A stretch of DNA of 64,000 bases. It comes from Halalkaliarchaeum sp. AArc-CO (GTDB lineage Archaea; Halobacteriota; Halobacteria; Halobacteriales; Haloferacaceae). The first letter of the stretch is position 1. Each line of letters begins with the position of its first letter. The position numbers and the translations under genes are program-made. The stretch covers positions 2,604,001-2,668,000 of the forward strand of contig NZ_CP087723.1 in NCBI RefSeq assembly GCF_024972735.1, read 5' to 3'. Shown here in pieces: positions 1-9,498 of the stretch. The notes beneath the pieces are model-generated. The model saw only the letters and a list, made by a program, of their open reading frames with translations. It did not search any database and was not told the origin of the DNA.

Positions 1-605
1 GGCGTCGGCTCGGCGTCGCGGACCTCGTCGGCCCCTTCGAGCACGTCCACCGGGTTCGAGAACGGTCTGTCGAACAGGTCCTCCAGTTCGGCGGCGACCT
101 CGATGGAGGCGTTCATCCCGTCCTCGTACTTCGACACCGTGCGCCGGGAGACGCCGAGCTCGTTGGCGAGCTTCCCCAGCGACCAGCCGCGCTGTTCCCG
201 TTCGTCCGCGAGCACGTCGCCGTCGATGCTGACGTACAGCCCACCCGGCGCCGCGTAGATGAGTGGCGGGACCTTCTCGACGAACAGGTCGTAGGCGGTG
301 TCCGGGTGAATGACCGGTACCCCGTGTCTGAAATACACCACGCCCGGTTTCAGCTCCTCGTTTCGGGTCCGGAGCCCGAGCAGGATCGGGGTCGCCTCGA
401 GGTACTGCCCGAGCCGCCGCATCTCCTCGCCGGTGCCGGCGTCCAGCGCGTCGACGTTGCCCAGGATCTTCAAAAGCAGGAGGTCCTCCCCCCGCCGCGC
501 AGCGATATCGAAACTCTTCGGACGGACGGCACACCGGTCGCTGACGAGGAACCCGGCGTCCTCGAGCATGGCGACCACGTTCTCGACGAGCGCCATCCGT
601 GACAT
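1..605 (-). CDS. HTH (Cro/C1-type) transcriptional regulator, archaeal family, 3' end outside window
   Basis: About 201 residues are visible and the reading frame runs off the left edge without a stop. The start is placed at the ATG at 605 ([10 protein letters not shown]); a second ATG lies three codons further in. The N-terminal ~120 residues look like the nuclease-fold-like domain of the archaeal 'putative HTH-type transcriptional regulatory protein' family, with the run [15 protein letters not shown] Cro/C1-type helix-turn-helix follows at roughly residues 126-180 ([21 protein letters not shown]). It probably binds DNA as a dimer; the target is unknown. It is transcribed divergently from tiaS, with an AT-rich gap between them. 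The family call is fairly secure, the role is not. Confidence 0.75.
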   Translation of the reverse strand, partial: MSRMALVENVVAMLEDAGFLVSDRCAVRPKSFDIAARRGEDLLLLKILGNVDALDAGTGEEMRRLGQYLEATPILLGLRTRNEELKPGVVYFRHGVPVIHPDTAYDLFVEKVPPLIYAAPGGLYVSIDGDVLADEREQRGWSLGKLANELGVSRRTVSKYEDGMNASIEVAAELEDLFDRPFSNPVDVLEGADEVRDAEPT

Positions 606-764
606 ACTGAAATATAAGTGACTTCCAGCATATATGTGTTGTGGGAATTTCGGAATACCGGTATTACGCCGTCTGGCGGTTTTACGTTCGGCGTCCGGGT
701 CGTTTATATTGAACCGCAGGACGTCCGCGAAACCCCCTTATCCGTCCGCCGATTACGGCCGCCA

Positions 765-2105
765 GTGACGCAGTCGACAGCGACGATCGTGGGCGTCGAC
801 GACACCGACTCCCGGGAACGCGGGATGTGTACGACCTACCTCGCGGCACGGCTCGAAGAGCGCATCGAGGCGGCCGGCGGCGAGGTCCGGCGGCAGCTAC
901 TGGTCCGGCTCAACCCGGCAGTCCCACACAAAACCCGGGGAAACGCGGCGCTCGCGCTGCACGCCGACGTCGATCCCGACCTGGCGCTGGAGCTGGTTCG
1001 CGAGGAGCTGTCCGGGCTGGCAATTGCGGACGATCCACGAACGTCCCCGGGAGCGGTCGTGGCCGACGTCGAGCCGGCTGCGATCCCGGAAGACGTCGCA
1101 ACGTTCGCCCGGAACGCGTTGCGGGAGTTTCACGACCTCTCGGAGGCGATCGACCTGATCGAGCGACGCGGCTGGGAACAGGAGGCGTTCGGCGGAGGAA
1201 CGCCAGCGGCGACCGGAGCCGACGACGTCGTGGGACGGGGACGCATCGGCGCGCTGGCGGCGGTCGGCGCCTGGCGGGCGTTCGACGACTGGACGACGGA
1301 ACACGTCGCCTACCGGGAGTTCGACCGGTGTGGCACGCCCCGGGAGGTCGACGTCGACAGCGTCTTCGACGCCGCCGACTGGGGCTACCCGACCGTCTGG
1401 GACACCGTCGACCGGGCGGAAGGGGAGGCGGTTTGCGTCCCGAACGCGCCGGGACCGATCCTCTATGGCATCCGAGGGGACGATCCCGACGCCTGCCGAG
1501 CGGTCGCCGATCGGATCGACGCCGAGCCCGTCGAACGGACGGCGACGTTTCTGACCAACCAGGGGACCGACGCCCACCTCGCGCCCGGGGAGATCGGATC
1601 GCTCCGGGACGGGGCGGGCTACCGGGTCGAGGGAACCGTCGCGAGCCCGCCGGAGACGCGTCGCGGGGGACACGTGTTCTTCGAACTCGCCCGTCCCAGG
1701 GATTCCGGGATGGAGACCCCCCCGACCGTCACCTGTGCGGCCTTCGAGCCGACGAAACGGTTCCGGGAGCGCGTCCGGGCGCTCCGGTCCGGGGATCAGA
1801 TCACCGCCTGTGGGGAGCACACCGACGGCACACTCAAGCTCGAGAAGTTCGCCGTCAGGGAACTGGTCGAAACCGAGCGGGTCAACCCGACCTGCCCCGA
1901 CTGTGGCCGGTCGATGTCCTCCGCCGGACAAAACCAGGGGTACCGGTGTCGGGACTGCGGGACCGCCGCCGAACGGAAACGGCCGAAACCGATCGATCGA
2001 GCGCTGGACGTGGGTTGGTACGAGGTGCCGCCGTGTGCCCGGCGCCACGTCGCGAAACCCCTCGTCAGGGGCGGGTTCGACGCGAACGTCCACCCCGAAC
2101 GATAG
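765..2105 (+). CDS. tiaS: tRNA(Ile2) 2-agmatinylcytidine synthetase TiaS
   Basis: TiaS ligates agmatine to C34 of tRNA-Ile(CAU), so that the tRNA reads AUA rather than AUG; it is an essential archaeal enzyme that uses ATP. The GTG at 765 gives 446 residues beginning VTQSTATIVGVDDTDSRERG. The early VDDTDS motif is the family's nucleotide/metal-binding signature. A frame extending to 618 is open but lacks family similarity. The C-terminus carries a zinc ribbon (CPDCGRSMSS, then CRDCG) for tRNA binding, then the conserved RALDVGWYEVPPCARRHVAKP segment. The gene stands alone, between the divergent HTH gene and a convergent orphan. Confidence 0.92.
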   Translation: MTQSTATIVGVDDTDSRERGMCTTYLAARLEERIEAAGGEVRRQLLVRLNPAVPHKTRGNAALALHADVDPDLALELVREELSGLAIADDPRTSPGAVVADVEPAAIPEDVATFARNALREFHDLSEAIDLIERRGWEQEAFGGGTPAATGADDVVGRGRIGALAAVGAWRAFDDWTTEHVAYREFDRCGTPREVDVDSVFDAADWGYPTVWDTVDRAEGEAVCVPNAPGPILYGIRGDDPDACRAVADRIDAEPVERTATFLTNQGTDAHLAPGEIGSLRDGAGYRVEGTVASPPETRRGGHVFFELARPRDSGMETPPTVTCAAFEPTKRFRERVRALRSGDQITACGEHTDGTLKLEKFAVRELVETERVNPTCPDCGRSMSSAGQNQGYRCRDCGTAAERKRPKPIDRALDVGWYEVPPCARRHVAKPLVRGGFDANVHPER

Positions 2106-2163
2106 CACCGAGAGCCAGTTTGCCGTCGTCGGGAGGGGCCGCAACCGCCACGGGAGTCGGGGA

Positions 2164-2952
2164 CTACGGTCGGCCGCTGGGTGTGACGGGATCGCGTTCC
2201 TCACAGACGCTGTCTGCGATCCGGCGGAGATTCCGGTGTAATCCGGGGGCGGCCGCCGTCTGACAGCTATCGACGATCCCGCCGATGATCCGGTCGAGCG
2301 ACTCCCGCGGACGGGCGATGGCCGCGTTCCCCGTGATCGCCTCCGTAGCGAGCGTCCAGCCAAAGGCGGCGCCGCCCTCCTCGAGACTGGACAGCGTCGC
2401 CTCATCGAGCTCCCCCAGGACGCCCGCGAGCCGCGCGGCGGCCCCGCCGAGGACCGCCGGCGCAGTGTGGTCGAACCTGACGACCCCGGCGTCCGCCGGG
2501 GACGTGTCCCCACTGAACTGTCGCGCTTCGAACTGGCCTTCGTGGGTGCGGATACTCGCGCGAGTCAGCACCGAGAAACACCGGGTGACCAGCGGGGCCG
2601 GCGCGTCGAGTCGACCGAGTCGTTCGAACGCCCGCGCCTGGAGGTAATCCCCCGAGAGGATCGCGCGGTCGTCCTCCCGGGCCGTTCGGCCGGTCGGCGA
2701 CACGTCCTCCAAGATCCGTCCGTGAACGAGCGCCTGGAGATACGACAGTTCCAGCGACACGGCGGCGGGAAACGGATCGGCGACGTCGGTCCCGACCGCG
2801 TCGACGAGCGCCAGAAACAGCTGTCCGCGGACGTATCCGGATGGCCACCGGTCGCGGATCGAGTCGAACTCGACGTCGGCGTGAGGGCTGGAAAGCGTCC
2901 GCTCCAGGGACCGCTCGATCCGGGCGCTCCGGGCCTCGAGCCGCTCGGTCAT
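2164..2952 (-). CDS. Haloarchaeal hypothetical, all-alpha, prenyl-synthase-like
   Basis: The protein has 262 residues and begins MTERLEARSARIERSLERTL. It is Ala/Leu rich and apparently all-helical, with no signal peptide or membrane segment. The helical pattern (SLELSYLQALVHGRIL, GDYLQARAFERLGRL) resembles the polyprenyl synthetase fold, but neither aspartate-rich DDxxD motif is present, so it should not catalyse prenyl transfer. It may belong to one of the haloarchaeal DUF families annotated as polyprenyl-synthetase-like. It converges on tiaS with a 58-nt gap, and nothing nearby suggests its function. Confidence 0.6.
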   Translation of the reverse strand: MTERLEARSARIERSLERTLSSPHADVEFDSIRDRWPSGYVRGQLFLALVDAVGTDVADPFPAAVSLELSYLQALVHGRILEDVSPTGRTAREDDRAILSGDYLQARAFERLGRLDAPAPLVTRCFSVLTRASIRTHEGQFEARQFSGDTSPADAGVVRFDHTAPAVLGGAAARLAGVLGELDEATLSSLEEGGAAFGWTLATEAITGNAAIARPRESLDRIIGGIVDSCQTAAAPGLHRNLRRIADSVCEERDPVTPSGRP

Positions 2953-3030
2953 CGTCGCTCAGACAGTCGACCGCTAGCTATAACGGTTTTTCGGCCACGC
3001 CACGAAATCGACCGACGGCAGCGGTTCGAT

Positions 3031-5466
3031 TCACCCGAATCGGCGCTCCCAGACGATCAGCGTCGGCGGCAACACGATCAGCGCAGCCAGATACGAGTAG
3101 ATCACGCTCACCGACATCAACAGGCCGAACTGCCCGAGCATCGGACTGACCGCGAGCAGCAGCGATCCGACCCCGCCGGCGGTAGTGATCATGCTGCCGG
3201 TGATGCCGCCGCCGGTCCCTCGAAGCGTCGTCAACAGCGCGGCGTAGGCGTCCGGCCCCCGGTTGTACTCGTCGATGAACCGGTGGGTGATGTGGACCGA
3301 GTAGGCGACGCCGATGCCGATCGTGATCGAGAGAATTGTCGCCGTGAGCGCGTTGAAGGGAATGTCTAAAAGCGGCATCGATCCCGCGAGAAACACCACC
3401 GTGACGACGATCGGAACCAGGTTCGCGACCCCAAGCGACGCCCGACCTTCCAGCAGGTCGTAGACGACGACCAGGAAGATCCCGGTCACACCGAGCGCGA
3501 TCGCGAGACTCACGATCGCCGACTCGAGGATGAGCTCGGTCAGCGCCTGGAAGACGACGATGTTTCCGGTCGCGGTCGCGTCGAGCCGGTAGTCGCCGGC
3601 GACGTCGCGGGCGTCGCGGGTGACCGGCTCCTGGCCGGCGTCCGCCTCCACCGAGTAGATCACCCGGGTCGCATCGAGGTCCTCGGAGACGTAGTTGAGC
3701 GCCTCCTCGCGGACGGGCGAGGACAACAGCGCCTCGTAGATCTCCTCGAGGTTCCGGTCGGGAACGCCGTTCCCGCTGACGTCGTTTTCCGCAAGCAGCG
3801 CCGCAAACTCCGGATCCTCCTCGGCGTACTCCTGCATGACGGTGACGACGCTGCGTGCGACCGCCCGGTCGCCGTCGGCCACGAACGTCGGTGGGGGGTC
3901 CGCGCCGGCCCGGTGGATGGACTCGAGCGCGTACGGCTGCCGCAGGGGCCCCTCCGCGTACACCGTCACCTCGTCGTCCTCGCCGGTTTCGAAGTTGTCC
4001 CCGAGGAAGTTGACCGCCTCCGTGACCGTGTACTCCCCGGGACCGAGCGGCTCGGGGATGACGTCGATGTAGACGGGCATCTCCTCGTACGGCAGGAAGT
4101 CCTCGTCGTCGAACCGGGTCTCGACGTCGGTCGCGAGGACGCCCATCCCGGCGGTGGCGACGAGCAACAGAAGCAGCATCGCGATCGGTGCCTTCCGTCC
4201 CGCGACTGCCCCGAGCGGCAGGATCTTCCCCAGCGTCGACTCCTCGGAGCCCAGCGGTTCGTTGCTGAACTCCGGGAACCGGGTCCCCTCGCGGAGGTCG
4301 TCCAGGAACACCTTCGCTGCGGGCATAAACACCCCGAAGATGAGGAACGTGAAGGCGATCCCGACGCTTGCGACGAAGCCGAACTCCTGGATCGGCCCCA
4401 GGTCGCTCGCCATGTTGGCGCCGAAGCCGATCGCGGTGGTGCCGGTGACGATGAAGAAGGCGACCAGCAGCTGGTTGGACGCTGCGGTCATCCCGTCGTG
4501 AATCCCCTCGCCGGCGATCCGCTCCTCGCGGTAGCGGTTGACCGCGTGGATGCCGAAGTCGATCCCGACCGCGAGCAACAGCGGCGGCACCGCGACCATC
4601 ATCTGGTTGAACGGAATCCCCGCAATCCCGGTGAAGCCGAACGTCCAGATGACCGCCATGAAAAGCGAGACGAGCCCGAGAATGAGATCGACCGGATCGC
4701 GGTACGCGACGATCAGGAAAAGCAAAATGAGCAATCCGACAGCAGGTACCATGATCGAAAGCGAGTCGACGAGCGCGGCCTCGAACTCCGCATCGAAGAT
4801 GCCGCCACCGAAGACGATCACGTCACCGCCGACTCCGTCGGCGGTCGACTCGACCTGTCGCTGGATCTCCCGTTCGGTGTCGTCTCCCCCCTCCGGGATC
4901 TGGTGGGTGACCACGCCGATCGTCGCGGAGGCGTGCATCTCCCGCTCGTTGAAGTCGTCCGACAGCGACCGGGTGATCGCCGGGTTCTCCTCGACCAGGG
5001 TTCGGGCGGCCGCCCGGACCTCCGCTTCGGTGGCCCCCTCGACGGCGTAGATCTGTGCTTCCAGGGTTTCTGCGTTCGGATCAAGCACCTGCGCGACCCC
5101 CCGTGCGGGGCTGGTCGCCTCCACGACCCGCATGTCGGGGTTCCGCTCGATGCGGTACTGCAACTCGAGCATTCGGAGCACCCCGTCCCGCGAGAGGACG
5201 TTCTCGCCCCGCTGGAGGAGTTGCGTCGTCGTCTCGTCGTCGTCGAAGGCGGGTTCGAACTCCTGGTCGACCCGGTCGAGCGCCTGCTGTTCGGGGACGT
5301 CATCGGTGAAGGCGTCGGTGCCGGCGTCGAACTGGATGTTCGCCAGCCCGCCGGCAAACAGCCCAGTGACGAGGAGAAACGCCAGAATCACTGCCCGGGG
5401 ACGCTCGGTGATCCAGTGGTTGACCGTATCCAGCGCCGGCTGGTAGTCCCACCGGCCGCGACTCAT
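3031..5466 (-). CDS. RND/MMPL superfamily exporter
   Basis: This 811-residue integral membrane protein has two symmetric halves. Each half has one N-terminal helix, a large extracytoplasmic domain and a block of five helices, for 12 helices in total. The first helix is AVILAFLLVTGLFAGGLA. The motif LLLAVGIDFGIHAVNRYREE in half 1 and ITIGIGVAYSVHITHRFIDE in half 2 correspond to the conserved fourth-helix G-x-D/A-Y region of MMPL proteins. Half 2 has Val-Ala where the proton-relay Asp would sit. It probably exports lipids or other hydrophobic molecules using the ion gradient; the substrate is unknown. The ATG at 5466 overlaps the stop of the upstream surface-protein gene (ATGA), so the two are translationally coupled. 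An in-frame open extension to 6447 is antisense-like noise. Confidence 0.88.
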   Translation of the reverse strand: MSRGRWDYQPALDTVNHWITERPRAVILAFLLVTGLFAGGLANIQFDAGTDAFTDDVPEQQALDRVDQEFEPAFDDDETTTQLLQRGENVLSRDGVLRMLELQYRIERNPDMRVVEATSPARGVAQVLDPNAETLEAQIYAVEGATEAEVRAAARTLVEENPAITRSLSDDFNEREMHASATIGVVTHQIPEGGDDTEREIQRQVESTADGVGGDVIVFGGGIFDAEFEAALVDSLSIMVPAVGLLILLFLIVAYRDPVDLILGLVSLFMAVIWTFGFTGIAGIPFNQMMVAVPPLLLAVGIDFGIHAVNRYREERIAGEGIHDGMTAASNQLLVAFFIVTGTTAIGFGANMASDLGPIQEFGFVASVGIAFTFLIFGVFMPAAKVFLDDLREGTRFPEFSNEPLGSEESTLGKILPLGAVAGRKAPIAMLLLLLVATAGMGVLATDVETRFDDEDFLPYEEMPVYIDVIPEPLGPGEYTVTEAVNFLGDNFETGEDDEVTVYAEGPLRQPYALESIHRAGADPPPTFVADGDRAVARSVVTVMQEYAEEDPEFAALLAENDVSGNGVPDRNLEEIYEALLSSPVREEALNYVSEDLDATRVIYSVEADAGQEPVTRDARDVAGDYRLDATATGNIVVFQALTELILESAIVSLAIALGVTGIFLVVVYDLLEGRASLGVANLVPIVVTVVFLAGSMPLLDIPFNALTATILSITIGIGVAYSVHITHRFIDEYNRGPDAYAALLTTLRGTGGGITGSMITTAGGVGSLLLAVSPMLGQFGLLMSVSVIYSYLAALIVLPPTLIVWERRFG

Positions 5467-7952
5467 CGGTCGCCGGAACGGCCGCGTTTGCCCCTGCGCC
5501 GCTCCCACTCCTCGCGAAGCTGTTCCCGGTCGGGGAGCCGATCCCGGTACCGCCAGCCTGCGAGGGCGGCGAGCACCAAGACGAGCAGTATGAGCCAGAG
5601 CGGAACCAGTGGCTCGGCCGGTTCGACCACCTCGACGGGCACCCGGTAGGTGTCCGACAGCCGGGTTTGGTCCCGCTCGTCGTCGTACCGGAAGTCGATC
5701 GAAACGGGGTACGTCTTCGCGACCGCGCCGCCGGAGGCGCTCACCTCGAACACGATCGTCTCGGTTTCCCCGGGCGCGATCTCCGTCAGGAACGCCTCGT
5801 CGTCGTCGCTGGACAGCGGGCTGTTTGTGAACAGCTTCGCGCGGACGTTCCGGAGCGTCTCGTCGTAGGTGTTCTCGATGTCGATCTCGATCCGAGTGGT
5901 CTCGCCCGGCTCGAGGGTGGCCTCCGCCGGGCGGAGTGTGAACTCGTCTCGCTGTGGCTGGACGGTCGCGAACACGTCGGTCGCGTCCGACAGCCGGACC
6001 TCGCCGCGGTGGTTGCGGTATCGCGTGGTCAGCTCCAGCTGTCTGGGCCCCGCTTCGGCGTCGCGGCTCACCCCGATCCGGTACTGGAACTCGGCGGACT
6101 CGCCCGGCTCCAGCGAGCCGACGGCGTACTGGGTCTCTCTCGGGAACAGGTTCGCCAGGTCGCTGTCGTACAGCACGACCACGTTCTCGACGGTCCGCTC
6201 TCCGGTGTTGGTGACGGTTCCCTCGAGTGTGCCGTCCTCGCCGACGTACAGCGAGCTTTCGACGTCGCCGACCGCGAACGACTGTTCGGGCAGCGGACGC
6301 AGACCGATCGTCCTGCTCCGGGGAGTCAGATCGTTGTCGTCGGCGTCGCGGCTCTCGACGGTCACGTCGACGGTGTACTCCCGTTCGAGCGCGTCGTCTG
6401 TCGCCCCGCTGCGGTAGGACAGCGTTATACTCTCGCCGGCCTCCCACTCGCCGACGAACGCTTCCGAGGTCGGCGACCCGGGCCCTTCGGGCTGGAACGT
6501 CAGGTCGCCGGCCGTGATCGTCTCGCCGGCGGTGCCCGAGCCGAACACGATCGCCTGATCGCCCGCCGAGACCGTCACCGACGCTTCAGTGACGTCCCGG
6601 GGGCCGTCGTTGCGGAGTTCGATCTCGAGGACGCCGTCGTCACCCACTGCGACGTCGTGGTCCACGTCCACGACCTGGTACCGCTGTTTGGCCAGCGGCT
6701 GGACCCCGGTTCGGAGCGTTCGTTCGAACGCCTCGTCGTCGACGGTGCGGTAGGCGACGTCGACGTCGATCGCGTAGAACTTCTCGATCGCCTCCTCGGT
6801 CGTTCCCGCCCGGAACTCGACTGTTCTGGTCTCCCCCGGCTCCCACGCCCCGACGAACGTCTCCGAACTGGGGCCGCCCGATCCGAAGAAGACGTCCTGA
6901 TCCTGTGCCGTCGCCGCGACGGACGCCTCCTCGACCGGCTCGTTTCCGGCGTTTCTGATCTCGAGGGTCAGCGTCCCCGACTCGTCGACGCCGATCGAGT
7001 GGTCGAGTTCTTCGATCCGGAACTGGTGTGCGGGGTGTGGCCGAACTGCCGTCCGGACCGACCGGGCGAGCCGTTCCCCGTCCTGGGTGTCGTATTCGAG
7101 ATCCAGATCGACAGTGTAGAACGTCCGGATCGCGTCGGCGGTTGTCCCCCCGCGGAACGCGATCGTCCGCGTCTCGCCGGCTTCCCACTCGCCGACGAAC
7201 GTCTCCGAGCTGGGCCCTCCCGAGCCGAAAAAGAAGTCCTGGTCCTGGGCCGTCCCCGTCGCCACGACTTCGTCGACGTCCTCGCTGCCCGTGTTCTCGA
7301 CTTCGAACTCGACGAGCCCGGTCCCGCCGATCCCGACGTCGTGTGTCACGTTCGTGACCTCGAATCGAGCTTCGTCTTCGACCTCGATTGTCATCCGGAA
7401 CGTTTCCGATCGCTGGCGGACGTCCTCCTCGTAGTCGGCGTCCCCGTCGTCGTACTGCGTGTAGTAGACGAACTGGGCGTCGCGGTAGGTCACCTCGACG
7501 TCGATCGTGTACTCGCCCGGATCGGCGTCCTCCTCGACGAACACCTCGAACCCGTGAGGGCCGCTGGATTCGCCGTCCTCGATCGTCCCCACGAACTGTT
7601 CGTTCGTCCGGACGTCGATCGGCGCCCCCCGCGTGTCGTCGACGTCGATCCTGACCGACCGCGCCTCCGTGGCTCGATCGATCGCCTCCGAGGGATGCTG
7701 CCCCGTCGACTGTACCTCCCCGTCGTTCGCGATGAAGAACTCGAGCGTGTCCGTCTCCCCGGCCGCGACCCGGTTGTCCGGCAGCGTGACGTCGAGTTCG
7801 GCGCTCCCCTGGACGACTCCCGATCTCGTCTCGTTGGCCTCGACGACGCCGACCCCGGTCCCCAGGCTGATTCCGACGACGGCGATCACGGCCGACAGAA
7901 ACACGATCGTCGCGACCGCACCGACGATCCCTCGGCGCCACGGGGAGCTCAT
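5463..7952 (-). CDS. COG1361-type secreted/surface protein with repeated CARDB/NEW3-like domains
   Basis: The protein has 829 residues. An N-terminal hydrophobic segment (IVGAVATIVFLSAVIAVVGI) acts as signal or anchor, and a C-terminal helix (LVPLWLILLVLVLAALAGW) is followed by a basic tail (RRGKRGRSGDR), which puts the body outside the cell. The body is a string of Ig-like CARDB/NEW3 domains. One unit recurs almost verbatim (VFFGSGGPSSETFVG.W..GETRT) with long linkers, and a third, diverged copy reads VFGSG...SEAFVGEWEAGES. Such proteins commonly pair with RND exporters in archaea, and this one overlaps the exporter start by 4 nt. It may act as a periplasm-like adaptor or surface scaffold. 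The divergent TrmB gene is the obvious candidate regulator. Confidence 0.85.
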   Translation of the reverse strand: MSSPWRRGIVGAVATIVFLSAVIAVVGISLGTGVGVVEANETRSGVVQGSAELDVTLPDNRVAAGETDTLEFFIANDGEVQSTGQHPSEAIDRATEARSVRIDVDDTRGAPIDVRTNEQFVGTIEDGESSGPHGFEVFVEEDADPGEYTIDVEVTYRDAQFVYYTQYDDGDADYEEDVRQRSETFRMTIEVEDEARFEVTNVTHDVGIGGTGLVEFEVENTGSEDVDEVVATGTAQDQDFFFGSGGPSSETFVGEWEAGETRTIAFRGGTTADAIRTFYTVDLDLEYDTQDGERLARSVRTAVRPHPAHQFRIEELDHSIGVDESGTLTLEIRNAGNEPVEEASVAATAQDQDVFFGSGGPSSETFVGAWEPGETRTVEFRAGTTEEAIEKFYAIDVDVAYRTVDDEAFERTLRTGVQPLAKQRYQVVDVDHDVAVGDDGVLEIELRNDGPRDVTEASVTVSAGDQAIVFGSGTAGETITAGDLTFQPEGPGSPTSEAFVGEWEAGESITLSYRSGATDDALEREYTVDVTVESRDADDNDLTPRSRTIGLRPLPEQSFAVGDVESSLYVGEDGTLEGTVTNTGERTVENVVVLYDSDLANLFPRETQYAVGSLEPGESAEFQYRIGVSRDAEAGPRQLELTTRYRNHRGEVRLSDATDVFATVQPQRDEFTLRPAEATLEPGETTRIEIDIENTYDETLRNVRAKLFTNSPLSSDDDEAFLTEIAPGETETIVFEVSASGGAVAKTYPVSIDFRYDDERDQTRLSDTYRVPVEVVEPAEPLVPLWLILLVLVLAALAGWRYRDRLPDREQLREEWERRRGKRGRSGDR

Positions 7953-8191
7953 TGTAGATCCGCTCGGGGACTGTGACGGATAACGGTTTTCAAACCACCA
8001 AAAACATAATATCAGTTTTTATATGGTTATAGGTCCGAGAGGCAACAGTTTCCGACACCAGTCAGGCAGCCAAATCGGACGTTTTCAGTAGTGAAACGGG
8101 TTAATTCGGATTCGATCAGTGTCAATCTGGAAGAGATAGGATCCACGATAACTGGTTTATACTGTGGAGGTTTAAGTGTAGATAGATCGCA
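7953..8191. promoter_or_regulatory. Divergent promoter region, surface/RND operon and trmB-like gene
   Basis: This 239-nt AT-rich gap separates two divergent starts. For the minus operon, the TATA-like run on the minus strand is at about 8018-8030 (ccatataaaaac), leaving a leader of around 45 nt. For the plus gene, TATA-like sequences occur at about 8153-8162 (ggtttatact) and 8168-8175 (ggtttaag). The first lies about 30 nt before the ATG at 8192, which fits a leaderless transcript. No clear palindrome was identified. Confidence 0.5.
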
Positions 8192-9067
8192 ATGGCTGAC
8201 GGACGCGAGGGGACGGAAAGCCGGATCGACGGGGAAGACGCGACGCTTCGAGATCTCGGTCTATCCAGCTACGAGGAGCGGGCCTACCGGGCGTTGCTCG
8301 CGCTGGGATCCGCCACAGCCAGCGAGATCTCCGAGGCGAGCGGGGTCCCGACGGGGCGAATCTACGACGCCCTGGGCGGGCTGACGTCCCACGGTGCAGT
8401 CCGAACACAGGACGGCAGCCATCCGACCGTCTACGCCGCAGTCGAACCGGAGGTGGTCGTCGACAGGTTACTCGAGGTTCGGACCCGGGAACTGCGCGAC
8501 CGTCTCGAACGGTACAAGGCACAGCGGGCGGAACTGCTCGCGGATCTCCGCGAGATCGAAGTGCCCGAAGACGAGTTCTGGACGGCAGTGATGGGCCCGG
8601 AGGAGTCGATGGAGCTGTTGCTCGAACGCATCGACACCGCCGAATCGTCAGTGACGCTCGTGGCCGACACCGTGAGCTCTCAGTTCGAACTCGACGAACT
8701 CGGTCCCCGGATCCTGGAGACCCTGTTCGGCGCCTACAGGCGCGAGGTCGACATCTCGATTTTGCTTTCAGAGTCCGTGTTTGCACAGATCAGCCGCGAG
8801 CTGGGCAGGGGGGACGGGCTCGACCACCGACCGTTCGACTGGTCGCTGTTCGAACTCCGGGCGAGCGACGATCTCCACGGCAACTTCACGCTGATCGACG
8901 ACGCCGAGATCTGCATCGCGATCCCGAATCCGGCAGCACCCGACGATCTGTTCGGGATGGTGAACTTCCGGGACCGCCACTTCGCGGCCCGGGCGGACGC
9001 GACGTTCGAGCGCGCCTGGGAGGACGCAAGGCGGATCACCTCGCTTTCGGAACCTCGCGAGGAGTGA
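8192..9067 (+). CDS. TrmB family transcriptional regulator
   Basis: The protein has 291 residues. The N-terminal winged helix (YEERAYRALLALGSATASEISEASGVPTGRIYDAL) is the classic TrmB DNA-binding domain, followed by a short coiled linker (VRTRELRDRLERYKAQRAELLADL). The C-terminal region from about residue 130 (DEFWTAVMGPEESMELLLERI) resembles the phospholipase-D-like effector domain of TrmB proteins, which binds small molecules, often sugars. Divergent orientation to the RND/surface operon suggests it controls that operon. The ligand cannot be deduced. Confidence 0.85.
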   Translation: MADGREGTESRIDGEDATLRDLGLSSYEERAYRALLALGSATASEISEASGVPTGRIYDALGGLTSHGAVRTQDGSHPTVYAAVEPEVVVDRLLEVRTRELRDRLERYKAQRAELLADLREIEVPEDEFWTAVMGPEESMELLLERIDTAESSVTLVADTVSSQFELDELGPRILETLFGAYRREVDISILLSESVFAQISRELGRGDGLDHRPFDWSLFELRASDDLHGNFTLIDDAEICIAIPNPAAPDDLFGMVNFRDRHFAARADATFERAWEDARRITSLSEPREE

Positions 9068-9089
9068 CGTCGCCCCCGGTGAAGCTTCG

Positions 9090-9392
9090 TCAGGACGTCT
9101 CGCCGTACGTCTCCTCGACCGTCTCGCCGTACGTCTCCTCGACCGTCTCGCCGTACGTCTCCTCGAGGTACTCGATGATCCGCGTGCTTTCCGACATCCC
9201 CTCGACGCCGTTCGCCTCGTCGACGAGCACCGGGACGCCGGTCTGGCCGCTGCGTTCCTGCACCTCCGTCCGCTCGTGGTGTACACGGGGGACGGTTCTG
9301 GATTCGTAGTCGAGCTCCAGCTCCGCGAGTTTCTCGCGGACCATCGCACAGTAGGGACAACCCTGCAGTTCATAAAGGACGAGTTCCGTCAT
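9090..9392 (-). CDS. Glutaredoxin/GST-N-type thioredoxin-fold protein with repeated C-terminal tail
   Basis: The ATG at 9392 gives 100 residues (MTELVLYELQGCPYCAMVREKL). CPYC is the glutaredoxin active site, GVPVLVD is the cis-proline loop, and STRIIEYLEETYGE is the end of the thioredoxin fold. It probably reduces disulfides or mixed thiols in the cytoplasm. After the fold, the tail repeats EETYGETV three times, encoded by 24-nt direct repeats. The frame continues upstream to 9590, but that extension has no family similarity. Confidence 0.85.
   Translation of the reverse strand: MTELVLYELQGCPYCAMVREKLAELELDYESRTVPRVHHERTEVQERSGQTGVPVLVDEANGVEGMSESTRIIEYLEETYGETVEETYGETVEETYGETS
9097..9166 (-). 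repeat. 24-nt tandem repeat in the glutaredoxin-like gene
   Basis: Three copies of a 24-nt unit start at 9097, 9121 and 9145; the last two bases of the third copy diverge. The unit length is a multiple of three, so the repeat adds whole eight-residue units (EETYGETV) to the protein tail without shifting the frame. It looks like slippage expansion. Confidence 0.9.
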
Positions 9393-9498
9393 CGGTTCCG
9401 GGTATGCCCCTGAGCAGGATGAACTACCGGGGGTTATGCTCTGGGTGTGCAAAACCGCGAAACCACGCGGGCGGAGTCGCCAAAACGCTTCGCTTGGT

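Noticed and set aside
5667-7976. Long open frame (769 codons) antisense to the surface-protein gene
   Set aside because: High GC creates long antisense frames; the translation is Val/Arg/Asp-rich, with no domain, and the opposite strand encodes a clear CARDB protein.
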